From contig PGZL01000008.1 of the NCBI GenBank assembly GCA_002840095.1, positions 1-64,000 of the forward strand: a DNA stretch of 64,000 bases, read 5' to 3'. The notes beneath the pieces are model-generated. The model ran no database searches. It saw only the letters and a list, made by a program, of their open reading frames with translations, and had not been told where the DNA came from. Below are positions 53,767 to 63,306 of the stretch, one piece after another (position 1 is the stretch's first letter; each line of letters starts with the position of its first letter). The stretch comes from Gammaproteobacteria bacterium HGW-Gammaproteobacteria-1 (GTDB taxonomy: Bacteria; Pseudomonadota; Gammaproteobacteria; Thiohalomonadales; Thiohalomonadaceae). Made by a program: the position numbers and the translations under genes.

Positions 53767-54590
53767 TTGTCCCCCAGCAGGGCGGCCAGCTCGCGGGAGC
53801 GGTCGCGGGCGCCGGTCAGCGCGCGGGCGAACAAGGCCTCCAGCTCACCCTGTTGCAGGATGCCGATGGCGCGCTCGGTGGTGCCGCCGGGCGAGGTGAC
53901 CTGGCGGCGCAGGGTGGATGCCTCCTCGCGGCTTTCCAGCGCCATCTTGGCGGCGCCGAAGGCGGTTTGCAGCGTAAGCAGGCGGGCGCTGTCCGCCGAC
54001 AGCCCCAGCTGGACCCCGGCCTGCTGCATCGCCTCCATGATCAGGAAGAAGTAGGCGGGGCCGCTGCCGGACAGGGCCGTCACGGCGTCCATCTGGTCTT
54101 CGTCGCCCAGCCACAGGGTGAGCCCGACGGCGCGCATGATGCCTTCGGCCAGCTCGCGCTGGGTGTTGTTCACCTGGGGGGTGGCATAGAGGGCCGTGGC
54201 TCCGCACTGTACCAGCGCGGGGGTGTTGGGCATGGTGCGCACCAGGGACGGTTCACCGCCCAGCCAGTGCTGCAGCGTCGTCAGACGCACGCCGGCGGCG
54301 ATGGAAATGAGCAGCGGATTGCGCGCCCGCACGGCCGGGGCTATTTCGGCGCATACCTCCTTGAGCTGTTGCGGCTTGACCGCCAGGACCACGGCATCCA
54401 CCGACTCCACCAGGTCGCAGTTGCCGCCGGTGATGTGGATGCCGAACTGTGCGGCCAGCCCGGCACGGCGCTCGGTATCCGGCTCCGCCACCCACAGCCG
54501 CTGCGCTGCCACGCCGTCGGCCAGCAGGCCGCCGATGAGGCTGCGCGCCATGTTGCCGCCGCCGATGAAGCCAATCTTCGTTTCGTTCAT
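53763..54590 (-). CDS. proC: pyrroline-5-carboxylate reductase
   Basis: IGFIGGGNMARSLIGGLLADG; ALSGSGPAYFFLIMEAMQQAG. Confidence 0.96.
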   Translation of the reverse strand: MNETKIGFIGGGNMARSLIGGLLADGVAAQRLWVAEPDTERRAGLAAQFGIHITGGNCDLVESVDAVVLAVKPQQLKEVCAEIAPAVRARNPLLISIAAGVRLTTLQHWLGGEPSLVRTMPNTPALVQCGATALYATPQVNNTQRELAEGIMRAVGLTLWLGDEDQMDAVTALSGSGPAYFFLIMEAMQQAGVQLGLSADSARLLTLQTAFGAAKMALESREEASTLRRQVTSPGGTTERAIGILQQGELEALFARALTGARDRSRELAALLGDK

Positions 54591-54647
54591 GGTCGAAAAA
54601 TCCGTGCCAGGGCCGTAGGGGCCAAAAGTATACCGTCGAAACCACTA

Positions 54648-54776
54648 TGCCGCAGAGGCGCAGAGATGCAGAGATATCAAAGCCAAGGCTCTTGAGTCAT
54701 ATCCGCGCCACTGCGCCGGGTGGTGGCCACCGCGAAAAGCCCGGCATTACTCTGCGGCTCTGCGGCTCTGCGGCAG
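54648..54776. repeat. Family A CGCAGAG-type inverted repeat, copy 2
   Basis: atgccgcagaggcgcagagatgcagagat ... actctgcggctctgcggctctgcggca; right arm overlaps the yggS stop. Confidence 0.82.
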
Positions 54777-55484
54777 ATGTTCCGGTTTCGTCTGTCGGGC
54801 GCCGAAGATGGCGCTGCCGACCCGCACCAGGGTGGCCCCTTCGGCGATGGCGGCCTCCAGGTCGTCGCTCATGCCCATGGACAGGGTGTCCAGCGCCAGG
54901 CCCTCCGCGTTGAGCGCCTCCAGCGCCTCCCGCAGCCGGCGAAACGGTGCGCGCGCCTGCTCCAGCCCCTCGGCCGGGGCGGGTATGGCCATCAGGCCGC
55001 GCAGCCTGAGCCCCGGCAGGGCCGCCACGGCACGGGCCAGGGTCGGCAGTTCGTCCAGGCTGCAACCGGACTTGCTGGCCTCGGCACTGATGTTGACCTG
55101 GAGACAGACATTGAGCGGCGGCAGCCCGGCCGGGCGCTGGGCGGACAGACGCTCGGCCAGCTTGAGGCGGTCGACGCTGTGCACCCAGGCGAAGTGTTCG
55201 GCCACCGGCCGGGTCTTGTTGCTTTGCAGCGGGCCGATGAAATGCCATTCCAGGTCCAGGTCGGCCAGTTCGGCCATTTTGGCCAGGGCCTCCTGGAGGT
55301 AGTTTTCGCCGAACAGGCGCTGGCCGGCCGCCGCCGCCGCCCGTATCGCCTGTGACGGGTGGGTCTTGCTCACCGCCAGCAGGGAAACGGCGCCCGCCGG
55401 CCGGCCATGGCGCGATTCCGCGGCGCGGATGGCGTCGACCACGGCTGCCAGCCGGGCGTGAAGATTGTCAAGGTTGTGCGTCAT
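54747..55484 (-). CDS. YggS-family PLP homeostasis protein
   Basis: LLAVSKTHPSQAIRAAAAAGQRLFGENYLQEALAK; LSMGMSDDLEAAIAEGATLVRVGSAIFG. Confidence 0.95.
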   Translation of the reverse strand: MTHNLDNLHARLAAVVDAIRAAESRHGRPAGAVSLLAVSKTHPSQAIRAAAAAGQRLFGENYLQEALAKMAELADLDLEWHFIGPLQSNKTRPVAEHFAWVHSVDRLKLAERLSAQRPAGLPPLNVCLQVNISAEASKSGCSLDELPTLARAVAALPGLRLRGLMAIPAPAEGLEQARAPFRRLREALEALNAEGLALDTLSMGMSDDLEAAIAEGATLVRVGSAIFGARQTKPEHLPQSRRAAE

Positions 55485-55573
55485 GCGCGGGCGTTATACT
55501 TTAGTCGCATCAGCCGCCCGGATTGATGGCACCGCACGCGGGCGAATAACAACTAAATCTGGTGGGGGAAGAT

Positions 55574-56611
55574 ATGGATATTACCGAACTTCTTGCCTTC
55601 GGGGTCAAGAACGGCGCGTCAGACCTGCATCTGTCGTCCGGCCTGCCGCCGATGATACGCGTCGACGGCGACGTGCGCCGCATCAATGTTCCGGCGCTGG
55701 AACACAAGACCGTGCACGGCATGGTCTACGACATCATGAACGACAAGCAGCGCAAGGACTTCGAGGAATTCCTGGAGACCGACTTCTCGTTCGAAATTAA
55801 GGGCCTGGCCCGTTTCCGCGTCAACGCGTTCAACCAGAACCGCGGCGCCGGTGCGGTGTTCCGTACCATCCCCTCCAAGATCCTCAGCCTGGAAGAGCTG
55901 AACTGCCCGCCCACCTTCAAGGAGATCTCGGACAACCCGCGCGGCATCGTGCTGGTCACCGGCCCCACCGGTTCGGGCAAGTCGACCACCCTGGCGGCCA
56001 TGGTCGACTACAAGAACAACGTCGAATACGGCCACATCCTCACCATCGAGGACCCCATCGAATTCGTGCACGAATCAAAGAAGTGCCTGGTCAACCAGCG
56101 CGAGGTGCACCGCGACACCCTGGGCTTCAACGAAGCCCTGCGCTCGGCGCTGCGTGAAGACCCGGACATCATCCTGGTCGGCGAGCTGCGCGACCTGGAA
56201 ACCATCCGCCTGGCGCTGACCGCGGCCGAAACCGGTCACCTGGTGTTCGGTACCCTCCACACCAGCTCCGCGGCCAAGACCATCGACCGTATCATCGACG
56301 TGTTCCCGGCGGCGGAAAAGGACATGGTGCGATCCATGCTGTCCGAATCGTTGCGCGCGGTCATCTCGCAGACCCTGTTGAAGAAGGTGGGCGGCGGCCG
56401 CATCGCGGCGCACGAAATCATGATCGGCACGCCGGCCATCCGCAACCTGATCCGCGAGGACAAGGTGGCGCAGATGTATTCCGCCATCCAGACCGGCCAG
56501 CAGTACGGCATGCAGACGCTGGATCAGAATCTCACCGAACTGGTACAGCGCGGTCTGGTCAGCAAGCAGGAGGCGCGCATGCGCGCCACCAACAAGGATG
56601 CATTCAAGTAA
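55574..56611 (+). CDS. pilT: type IV pilus retraction ATPase PilT
   Basis: MDITELLAFGVKNGASDLHLSSG; GPTGSGKSTTLAAM; GELRDLETIRLALTAAETGHLVFGTLHT. Confidence 0.96.
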   Translation: MDITELLAFGVKNGASDLHLSSGLPPMIRVDGDVRRINVPALEHKTVHGMVYDIMNDKQRKDFEEFLETDFSFEIKGLARFRVNAFNQNRGAGAVFRTIPSKILSLEELNCPPTFKEISDNPRGIVLVTGPTGSGKSTTLAAMVDYKNNVEYGHILTIEDPIEFVHESKKCLVNQREVHRDTLGFNEALRSALREDPDIILVGELRDLETIRLALTAAETGHLVFGTLHTSSAAKTIDRIIDVFPAAEKDMVRSMLSESLRAVISQTLLKKVGGGRIAAHEIMIGTPAIRNLIREDKVAQMYSAIQTGQQYGMQTLDQNLTELVQRGLVSKQEARMRATNKDAFK

Positions 56612-56626
56612 TCAGGGGTATCGGGC

Positions 56627-57784
56627 ATGGAATTCGATCAGCTGCTCAAATTGATGGTGCACAAAAACGCGTCCGACCTGTTCATCACGGCGGGGATCCC
56701 GCCCAGCATGAAGGTCAACGGCCAGATCGCGCCGGTGGCCAAGGCCAGCCTGACGCCGGACCAGGCCAAGCAGGTGGTCTACAGCATCATGAACGACGAT
56801 CAGCGCGAGACTTTCGAGAGTACGCGCGAGTGCAACTTCGCCCTGTCGCGCTCAGGCATCGGCCGCTTCCGCGTCAACGTGTTCCAGCAGCGCAACCAGG
56901 TGGGCATGGTGCTGCGCAAGATCGAGACCAAGATCCCCACCTTCGACGATCTGAACCTGCCGCCGATCCTGGCGGAACTGGCCCAGACCAAGCGCGGCAT
57001 CGTGCTGTTCGTCGGCGGCACCGGTTCCGGCAAGTCCACCTCGCTGGCGGCGATGGTCGACTACCGCAACAAGAACAGCCACGGCCACATCATCACCGTG
57101 GAAGACCCCATCGAATACGTGCACCAGCACGCCGGCTGCATCGTCACCCAGCGCGAGGTCGGCATCGACACCGATACCTTCGAGGACGCCCTGGTCAACA
57201 CCCTGCGCCAGGCGCCCGACGTCATCCTCATCGGCGAAATCCGTCACCGCGAAACCATGGAACACGCCATCGCCTTCGCCGAAACCGGCCATCTCTGTCT
57301 GGCGACACTGCACGCCAACAACGCCAACCAGGCCATGGATCGCATCATCAACTTCTTCCCGGAAGATCGCCGCCAGCAGCTGCTGATGGATCTGTCGCTC
57401 AACCTCAAGGCCGTGGTGGCGCAGCGCCTGATCCCGCGCGCCGACGGCCAGGGCCGCCGCGTGGCGGTGGAAGTGATGATCAACACCCCGTTCATGGCGG
57501 ATCTGATCCTGAAGGGCGAGGTGCACATGCTCAAGGAGCAGATGAAGAAGGGCGCCCAGTCCGGCATGCGCACCTTCGATCAGGCGCTGTACGAACTGTA
57601 TCGCGGCGGCCACATCACCGTGGAAGAGGCGCTGCGCAACGCCGACTCGGCCAACGAAGTGCGCCTGATGGTCAAGCTGGGGGACATCGAAACCCCCGAA
57701 GACCTCACCGCCGGACTGGACGGCCTGTCGCTGGAAGTCGACGAGGACGAAAAGCTCCCGGTCGGCGGCAAGCACCGGTATTGA
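56627..57784 (+). CDS. pilU: PilT/PilU-family type IV pilus ATPase PilU
   Basis: MEFDQLLKLMVHKNASDLFITAGIPPSMKVNGQI; GGTGSGKSTSLAAM. Confidence 0.95.
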   Translation: MEFDQLLKLMVHKNASDLFITAGIPPSMKVNGQIAPVAKASLTPDQAKQVVYSIMNDDQRETFESTRECNFALSRSGIGRFRVNVFQQRNQVGMVLRKIETKIPTFDDLNLPPILAELAQTKRGIVLFVGGTGSGKSTSLAAMVDYRNKNSHGHIITVEDPIEYVHQHAGCIVTQREVGIDTDTFEDALVNTLRQAPDVILIGEIRHRETMEHAIAFAETGHLCLATLHANNANQAMDRIINFFPEDRRQQLLMDLSLNLKAVVAQRLIPRADGQGRRVAVEVMINTPFMADLILKGEVHMLKEQMKKGAQSGMRTFDQALYELYRGGHITVEEALRNADSANEVRLMVKLGDIETPEDLTAGLDGLSLEVDEDEKLPVGGKHRY

Positions 57785-57808
57785 CTCTGCCGTGACTGGA
57801 GCGTTGTC

Positions 57809-57873
57809 GTAGGAGCCGAGTCCCCTCGGCGAACGCACCGGCGACACCTTCGCCCGCGGAGCGGGCTCCTACG
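57809..57873. repeat. REPIN-like inverted pair (CGTAGGAGCC...GGCTCCTACG)
   Basis: gtaggagccgagtcccctcggcgaacgc ... cgcccgcggagcgggctcctac; two inverted REP-like halves. Confidence 0.75.
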
Positions 57874-57943
57874 GGCGGTCGTGTTTACGGTTTTTGTTGC
57901 ATGAGCCGGGCCTGCCCGGCGCAGCGAAAGGAAGTGCGGAAGC

Positions 57944-59461
57944 ATGGCCAAGGTAATGTGCAAGTATCACCCCCAGCGCGCCGCGCGCTGGGCCTGCGAG
58001 CATTGCCGCATCAACTTCTGCTCGTCCTGCCTGTCCAAGGAAAACCCCGACGGCCCGCCCGCCTGTCCCCTGTGCCGCAACCCGGCGGTGGAGGTGGAAA
58101 ACGACGGCATGGTGCCGCCGTTCTGGAACCGCCTGCCCCGTTTCTTCATCATGCCGTTCCAGGCCCAGCCACTGGTGATGCTGGTGGTGATGGTGGTGCT
58201 GAGCGCGCTGGTCGGCTACCGCTCCATTTCCTCCCTGCTGGTGCAGCTGGTCCTGCTGCTGGTGTATTACAAGTACGTCTACGCCATGCTGGCCCATCGC
58301 GCACGCGGCCACGAGGAGGCGCCGCCCGTGATGCAGGCCCTGAGCGGCGAGGGCTTGGGGCTGGCATTCAAGCAGTTCGCGGTTTTCGTCATCCTGTTCT
58401 TTCCCCTCGGCATCATCGGCAACCTGGCCGGGCCGACGGCCGCCATGGCCTATTACATCGTGGCCATGTTGTGCCTGCCTGCCAGCATCATGGCGCTGGC
58501 GGTGGAAGGCAATGTGGGTGCGGCAGTCAATCCCTCGATACTGTTCGGCATCATCTCCCGTATCGGTGCGCCCTACCTGGCGCTGTTTTTCCTGCTCGGC
58601 GTATTGTCCAGCGGACCCAATGTGGTGCTGGAGCTGCTCACGGATCGTCTGGGTGCCGACTTCATCGCCTTGCAGGAAATGGGCGAGGACGAAATCGATC
58701 CGGCAGAGGCGACGCGCATCACCGAAGCCTTCATGGACAAGCTGTTCGGGATCATCATTCCGGTGGCCGTGCTGCTCAACGGTTACTTCACCATGGTGAT
58801 GTTCAACCTGATGGGCTATGTGCTGTTCCAGTATCACCACCGCCTCGGCCTGGAGGTGGACGTCGACGTGGAAGGATTGGCCGCACCCGACGCGGCTGCG
58901 GCGCGGGAGCATCCGCTGCTGGGCGACGTGGAGGCGCTGATCCAGGAAGGGCGTCTGGAGCAGGCGGTGACCATGCTGCGGGCGCGCGTGTTGCAGAACC
59001 GCGGCGACCGGGTGTTGCGTGATCGCTTTCACCGCCTGCTGGCGCTGACCGGCGACGTGAAGCGGTTGACGGGCCACGGTGCGGAATACATCGGCATGCT
59101 GCTGCAAGGCTCCGATCGCGCCAAGGCAGTGCAGGTGTGGCGTGACTGCAGACAGGCTGATCCGGATTTCAAACTGGACAGCCCCGATCAGGTCTATCCC
59201 CTGGCGCAGACCATGTTCAGCGTCGGTGAATACAAATCAGTGGTGGCGCTGGGCAACGGCTTCCACAAGCGCTATCCCGGTCATGCCGACATCCCGCGCC
59301 TTTATCTCCTGGTGGCGCGCGCCCTGAGCGAAGGCCTGAACCAGGAGCAGAAGGCGTTGCCGATCCTGCAACTGCTGGCGCAGACCTATGCCGAACATCC
59401 CGTTGCGCCCGAGGTGAAGCAATACCTCGCCACCGTCACCACGCTGACCGCGCGGCCGTAA
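57944..59461 (+). CDS. membrane protein with N-terminal B-box-like zinc ribbon and C-terminal TPR region
   Basis: CKYHPQRAARWACEHCRINFCSSCLSKENPDGPPACPLCR; several TMs; C-terminal helical repeats. Confidence 0.75.
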   Translation: MAKVMCKYHPQRAARWACEHCRINFCSSCLSKENPDGPPACPLCRNPAVEVENDGMVPPFWNRLPRFFIMPFQAQPLVMLVVMVVLSALVGYRSISSLLVQLVLLLVYYKYVYAMLAHRARGHEEAPPVMQALSGEGLGLAFKQFAVFVILFFPLGIIGNLAGPTAAMAYYIVAMLCLPASIMALAVEGNVGAAVNPSILFGIISRIGAPYLALFFLLGVLSSGPNVVLELLTDRLGADFIALQEMGEDEIDPAEATRITEAFMDKLFGIIIPVAVLLNGYFTMVMFNLMGYVLFQYHHRLGLEVDVDVEGLAAPDAAAAREHPLLGDVEALIQEGRLEQAVTMLRARVLQNRGDRVLRDRFHRLLALTGDVKRLTGHGAEYIGMLLQGSDRAKAVQVWRDCRQADPDFKLDSPDQVYPLAQTMFSVGEYKSVVALGNGFHKRYPGHADIPRLYLLVARALSEGLNQEQKALPILQLLAQTYAEHPVAPEVKQYLATVTTLTARP

Positions 59462-61047
59462 ACACCAAAGGCGCAGGGCCGCAAAGAACTTCCCCCCTTG
59501 GCGCAGAGGCGCAGAGCCACAGAGAATTTCCTTCGTTCTCTGCGTCTCTGCGTCTCTGCGTCTCTGCGTCTCTGCGTCTCTGCGAGCATGCCGCGGGCGA
59601 CGCGCGCTTCCTCCGCCGTGGGGAAGTGGGTGATCAGGGCCTGCAAATAGGCGGTGGCGCGCTCCTTTTCGCCCTGCCGTGCCAGCAGCAGCAATAGCGC
59701 CGGCAATTCCCCATGCTGCCGTTCGCGGCGCAATACGCCGAGTACCAACTGTTCCGCCGGCTTGATGCGGCCGCCGGCGAGGAAACGGCGTGCCAGCGCC
59801 AGGGCCTCGCCGGTTTCAAAACGGGGGCCCGGCTGGGCCAGTCGGCTGTATTCGTCGAACAGGCGCAGGCGTTCCGCCATGGGCGTCGCCGGCAGCGCCA
59901 GCAGTTCGCGGGCATAGCGGTGGAAGTCGTCGCTGTCGGGCTGGAAGCGGCTGGCGTGGTAGAGGTGGGTGAGGATCTCCGCGTCGTCGGGGGTTTCGCG
60001 CAGCAGTTTCGCCAGGATCGGTTTGGCAAGCTGCGGCTTGAGTTCCGCCAGTAGTCGCTGAGCCTTGGCCAGCAACTCGCGCCGCGCCGCTTCCTTCTGC
60101 GGCGCGTCGATATAGGCGATGTCCAACTGGCGATCGAAGTGTTTCGCGGCGAAGGTGAGCAGCGCGCCGCCGGCCAGGCCGCCGATGTGGGCCAGGTAAT
60201 TGACGTTGCTGTCACTGTTGAGCAGCAGTTGCAGCGCCTCGTTGGCCAGCCACAGCGGCAGCATGATGATGGCCGGTGCCGTGATGCGATCGAACCAGAA
60301 CAGCACGTTGTAAAAGAAGGCGATGCGGCGCAGGCCGAACAGCACCGCGTAGGCGCCCATGATCCCGGACACTGCGCCGGAGGCGCCGATGTGGTAGTTG
60401 AGATCGTCGGGACGCAGGGCGACATCGAGGGCGCCGGCGCACAGGCCGGCGAACAGGTACAGCCCCAGATACCAGCGCCGGCCGAGGATGGTTTCCACCA
60501 CGAAGCCGACGATGAACAGGAACACCATGTTGCCGAGCAGGTGCCACAGGTCGCCGTGCAGGAACATGTGGCTGACGGTGGTCACCGCCGTCAGCAATGC
60601 CGGGCGCAGGGCGTAGCGATGGATGAAGGCGCCTGCGAGCTGTTGCTCGTAGCGGCCACGCTGTTCGCTCCACTGCGGTCGGCGTGGATCGTCGGCCGGC
60701 AGCAGCCGGCCGTCCTTCAGCCCGGTGATGAAGCCGGATTCGAAATCGACGTATTGCGACAGTCCGGGAGGAATCTCCGTGATGCGGCCGTCCTCCACTT
60801 CATAGGCGGATTCGAAATCCTCGGCGTCATCGTGGCGGCCCTGCTGGCGCAGGTAGGCGGCGTAAAGGGGAAACTCGATGCCGGGCAGGTCGCTTTCCTG
60901 GTAATAGGTGTAAGCGGCGCCCAGCTTTTCGTCGTCGCCGCTTTGCAGCAGGAAGAATACCGCGCAGTTGAGCAGGATCAGCGCCAGGGTGACGAGCGGC
61001 GGACGTTTCCAGTCCACGCGGCGGTCGAAAGGCAGGAGCAGTAACAT
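59386..61047 (-). CDS. rhomboid-family intramembrane serine protease with C-terminal TPR-like region; tail encoded by repeat A3
   Basis: SHMFLHGDLWHLLGNM; HIGASGAVSGIMGAY; NYLAHIGGLAGG; C-terminus AETQRRRDAETQRRRERRKFSVALRLCAKGG. Confidence 0.85.
   Translation of the reverse strand: MLLLLPFDRRVDWKRPPLVTLALILLNCAVFFLLQSGDDEKLGAAYTYYQESDLPGIEFPLYAAYLRQQGRHDDAEDFESAYEVEDGRITEIPPGLSQYVDFESGFITGLKDGRLLPADDPRRPQWSEQRGRYEQQLAGAFIHRYALRPALLTAVTTVSHMFLHGDLWHLLGNMVFLFIVGFVVETILGRRWYLGLYLFAGLCAGALDVALRPDDLNYHIGASGAVSGIMGAYAVLFGLRRIAFFYNVLFWFDRITAPAIIMLPLWLANEALQLLLNSDSNVNYLAHIGGLAGGALLTFAAKHFDRQLDIAYIDAPQKEAARRELLAKAQRLLAELKPQLAKPILAKLLRETPDDAEILTHLYHASRFQPDSDDFHRYARELLALPATPMAERLRLFDEYSRLAQPGPRFETGEALALARRFLAGGRIKPAEQLVLGVLRRERQHGELPALLLLLARQGEKERATAYLQALITHFPTAEEARVARGMLAETQRRRDAETQRRRERRKFSVALRLCAKGGSSLRPCAFGVYGRAVSVVTVARYCFTSGATGCSA
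59468..59584. repeat. Family A inverted repeat, copy 3, with six tandem TCTCTGCG 8-mers
   Basis: Left arm ggcgcagaggcgcagagccacagagaa; right arm (TCTCTGCG)x6 at 59537-59584. Confidence 0.92.
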
Positions 61048-61083
61048 CGCGTCAGTTCCCTCTCACGCGGCCTGGGGCCGCGC

Positions 61084-61962
61084 TCAGTCGGGGAAAACGG
61101 CCTTGGCGTCGAACACCGGGCCATCGACACAGACGCGTTTCATGGCCGGGCCGTTGTCGGTCTGGACCTCGATGGTGCAGCCGGCGCAACCGCCGATACC
61201 GCAGGCCATGAACTCCTCCATTGACACCTGACAGGGCAGGCGGTATTCGCGCGCCAGTTTGGCCACTGCTTCCAGCATCGGGTGCGGCCCGCAGGCAAAC
61301 ACCTCCACTTCCTTGCGCTGTTCCGGCGTAAGGGCATCGAGATAGGCACGCGCCACATCGGTGACGAAGCCGTCGTGGCAGCCGGGATAGCCCTGGCGGC
61401 TGGCGAGGCGCGAGGGGATGCCCCAGTCCTCCAGCAGCGGCATGGCGGCGATGACCTCGGCGGCCATGCCCGGCACCATGATCTTCGACGGCTGCGCCTT
61501 GAACGGGAACGGCACTTCCGAACCCATGATCACGAAGGGCTGGTAGGCGCCCTTCACCGCCAGGGTTTCCGCCGCCACGAACACCATGGGCGGGATGCCG
61601 ACGCCGCCGCCGATGAGCAGCGGCCGCGGCCGCTCCATGCGCAGTTTGAACGGCGTGCCGATGGGGCCGAGGATGCTCAGCTTCTCGCCCACCTGTCGCT
61701 TGGACAGCAGCGTGGTGCCCTCGCCGAACACCTTGTAGAGAAACTCCACCTCGCCGCTGCGGGTGTCGACGCGCATGATGGAAATGGGGCGGCGCAACGG
61801 CCGCTGCGGGTCGACGGTGATGTGGGCGAAGCTGCCGGCGCGGGCGTGCGCGGCGATCTGCGGCGCCTTCACGCGCAGGATGTGCTGCTCGCCGGCGCAG
61901 TGCTGGTGGCTGAGGATTTCGGCGTCTTCCACGAAGACGGTGTCGCGATGCGGTTTGTTCAT
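61084..61962 (-). CDS. pyrK: dihydroorotate dehydrogenase electron transfer subunit (PyrK-like)
   Basis: FAD/NAD reductase fold; [2Fe-2S] motif CGIGGCAGCTIEVQTDNGPAMKRVC. Confidence 0.85.
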   Translation of the reverse strand: MNKPHRDTVFVEDAEILSHQHCAGEQHILRVKAPQIAAHARAGSFAHITVDPQRPLRRPISIMRVDTRSGEVEFLYKVFGEGTTLLSKRQVGEKLSILGPIGTPFKLRMERPRPLLIGGGVGIPPMVFVAAETLAVKGAYQPFVIMGSEVPFPFKAQPSKIMVPGMAAEVIAAMPLLEDWGIPSRLASRQGYPGCHDGFVTDVARAYLDALTPEQRKEVEVFACGPHPMLEAVAKLAREYRLPCQVSMEEFMACGIGGCAGCTIEVQTDNGPAMKRVCVDGPVFDAKAVFPD

Positions 61963-61966
61963 GGGA

Positions 61967-62028
61967 AGTCACAAGTGGCAAGTTACAAGTGATTCTATCT
62001 TGCCACTTGCCACTTGTAACTTGTCACT
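61967..62028. repeat. ACTTGCCACTTGTAACTTG-type inverted repeat (family F)
   Basis: agtcacaagtggcaagttacaagt ... cttgccacttgccacttgtaacttgtcact between pyrK and pyrC. Confidence 0.85.
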
Positions 62029-63304
62029 GATGGTTTTCGTACACCAGCTTGCCGTCGAGCAGGGTGTGGCTGACCTTGCCTTTCAGCTCCCAGCCCAGGA
62101 AGGGGGTGTTCTTGCCGCGGCTCACTAGGGCCTTCTCGCTCACCGTCCAGTAACGCTCGGGGTCGACGATGCAGATGTCGGCGCGGGCGCCGAGGCCGAG
62201 GGTGCCGGCACTTTGATTGATGATGCCGGCCGGCTGCCAGGTGATGCGGCCGATGGCGTCGTGCAGCGGCAGCACCTTTTCCTCCACCAGGCGCAGGGTC
62301 AGCGGCAGCAGGGTTTCCAGCGCCGAGATGCCCGGTTCGGTGGCGGGGAAGGGGGCCAGCTTGGCGTCGGCGTCGTGGGGCTGGTGGTCGGAGCAGACGG
62401 CGCTGATGACGCCGTCGGCCAGAGCCGCGCGCAGGCCGTCGCGGTCGCGCTGGCTGCGCAGCGGCGGGCGCACGTGGCACAGGCTGTTGAACTGGCCCAC
62501 GTCCAGTTCGGTGAGGTAGAGCTGGTGGGCGCTTACGTCGGCGGTGACGGGAACGCCCCGTGCCTGCGCCGCTGCCACCAGTTCCACTGCGCGGGCGGAA
62601 GAGAGCTGGCTGAAGTGGGCGCGCACGCCGGTCTGTTCGATGAGCAGCAGGTCGCGGCCCACGGCGATCACCTCGGCGCAGGCGGGGATGCCGGGCAGGC
62701 CGAGGCGGGTAGAGACCACGCCCTCGTGCACGCAGCCGCTGGCGCCGAGCCAGGGGTCTTCGGAATAGAGCAGCACCGGGATGTCGAGGCCGGCGGCGTA
62801 TTCCATGGCGCGGCGCAGCACCAGGGTGTTGGCCATGGGGGTCTTGCCGTTGCTGACGGCGACGCAGCCGGCCTGGAGCAGGCCGTGCATTTCGCTGATC
62901 TGTTCCCCGGCGAGGCCGGGGGTGAGCGCGGCCAGGGGCAGCACGTGGGCCATGCCCGCCTCGCTGGCGCGGCGGCGGATCAGCTCCACTACGGCCACGG
63001 TGTCGATGACCGGGCTGGTGTCGGGCGCGCAGCACAGGGTGGTGATGCCGCCGGCGGCGGCGGCGCGCGTCTCGCTGGCGATGCTGCCCTTGTGCTTCTG
63101 GCCCGGCTCGCGCAGGTGGGCGCGCAGGTCCACCAGGCCGGGCAGCACCCACTTGCCGCGGGCGTCGATGTCCTTCTGCACCGTGAAGCCGGTAGGCGCG
63201 GCGCCGATGGCGGCGATGCGCCCGGCGGCGATGAAAATGTCGGCGGTTTCGTCGCGGCGGTTGGCCGGGTCGATGAGGCGGCCGTTGCGGATGACCGTAT
63301 GCAT
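62024..63304 (-). CDS. pyrC: dihydroorotase
   Basis: GKWVLPGLVDLRAHLREPGQKHKGSI; VCSDHQPHD; GARADICIVDPE. Confidence 0.9.
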   Translation of the reverse strand: MHTVIRNGRLIDPANRRDETADIFIAAGRIAAIGAAPTGFTVQKDIDARGKWVLPGLVDLRAHLREPGQKHKGSIASETRAAAAGGITTLCCAPDTSPVIDTVAVVELIRRRASEAGMAHVLPLAALTPGLAGEQISEMHGLLQAGCVAVSNGKTPMANTLVLRRAMEYAAGLDIPVLLYSEDPWLGASGCVHEGVVSTRLGLPGIPACAEVIAVGRDLLLIEQTGVRAHFSQLSSARAVELVAAAQARGVPVTADVSAHQLYLTELDVGQFNSLCHVRPPLRSQRDRDGLRAALADGVISAVCSDHQPHDADAKLAPFPATEPGISALETLLPLTLRLVEEKVLPLHDAIGRITWQPAGIINQSAGTLGLGARADICIVDPERYWTVSEKALVSRGKNTPFLGWELKGKVSHTLLDGKLVYENHQ

Positions 63305-63306
63305 GT

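Noticed and set aside
59537-59584. TCTCTGCG tandem array as a CRISPR array
   Set aside because: Units are 8 bp, contiguous and lack spacers; part of an inverted repeat.
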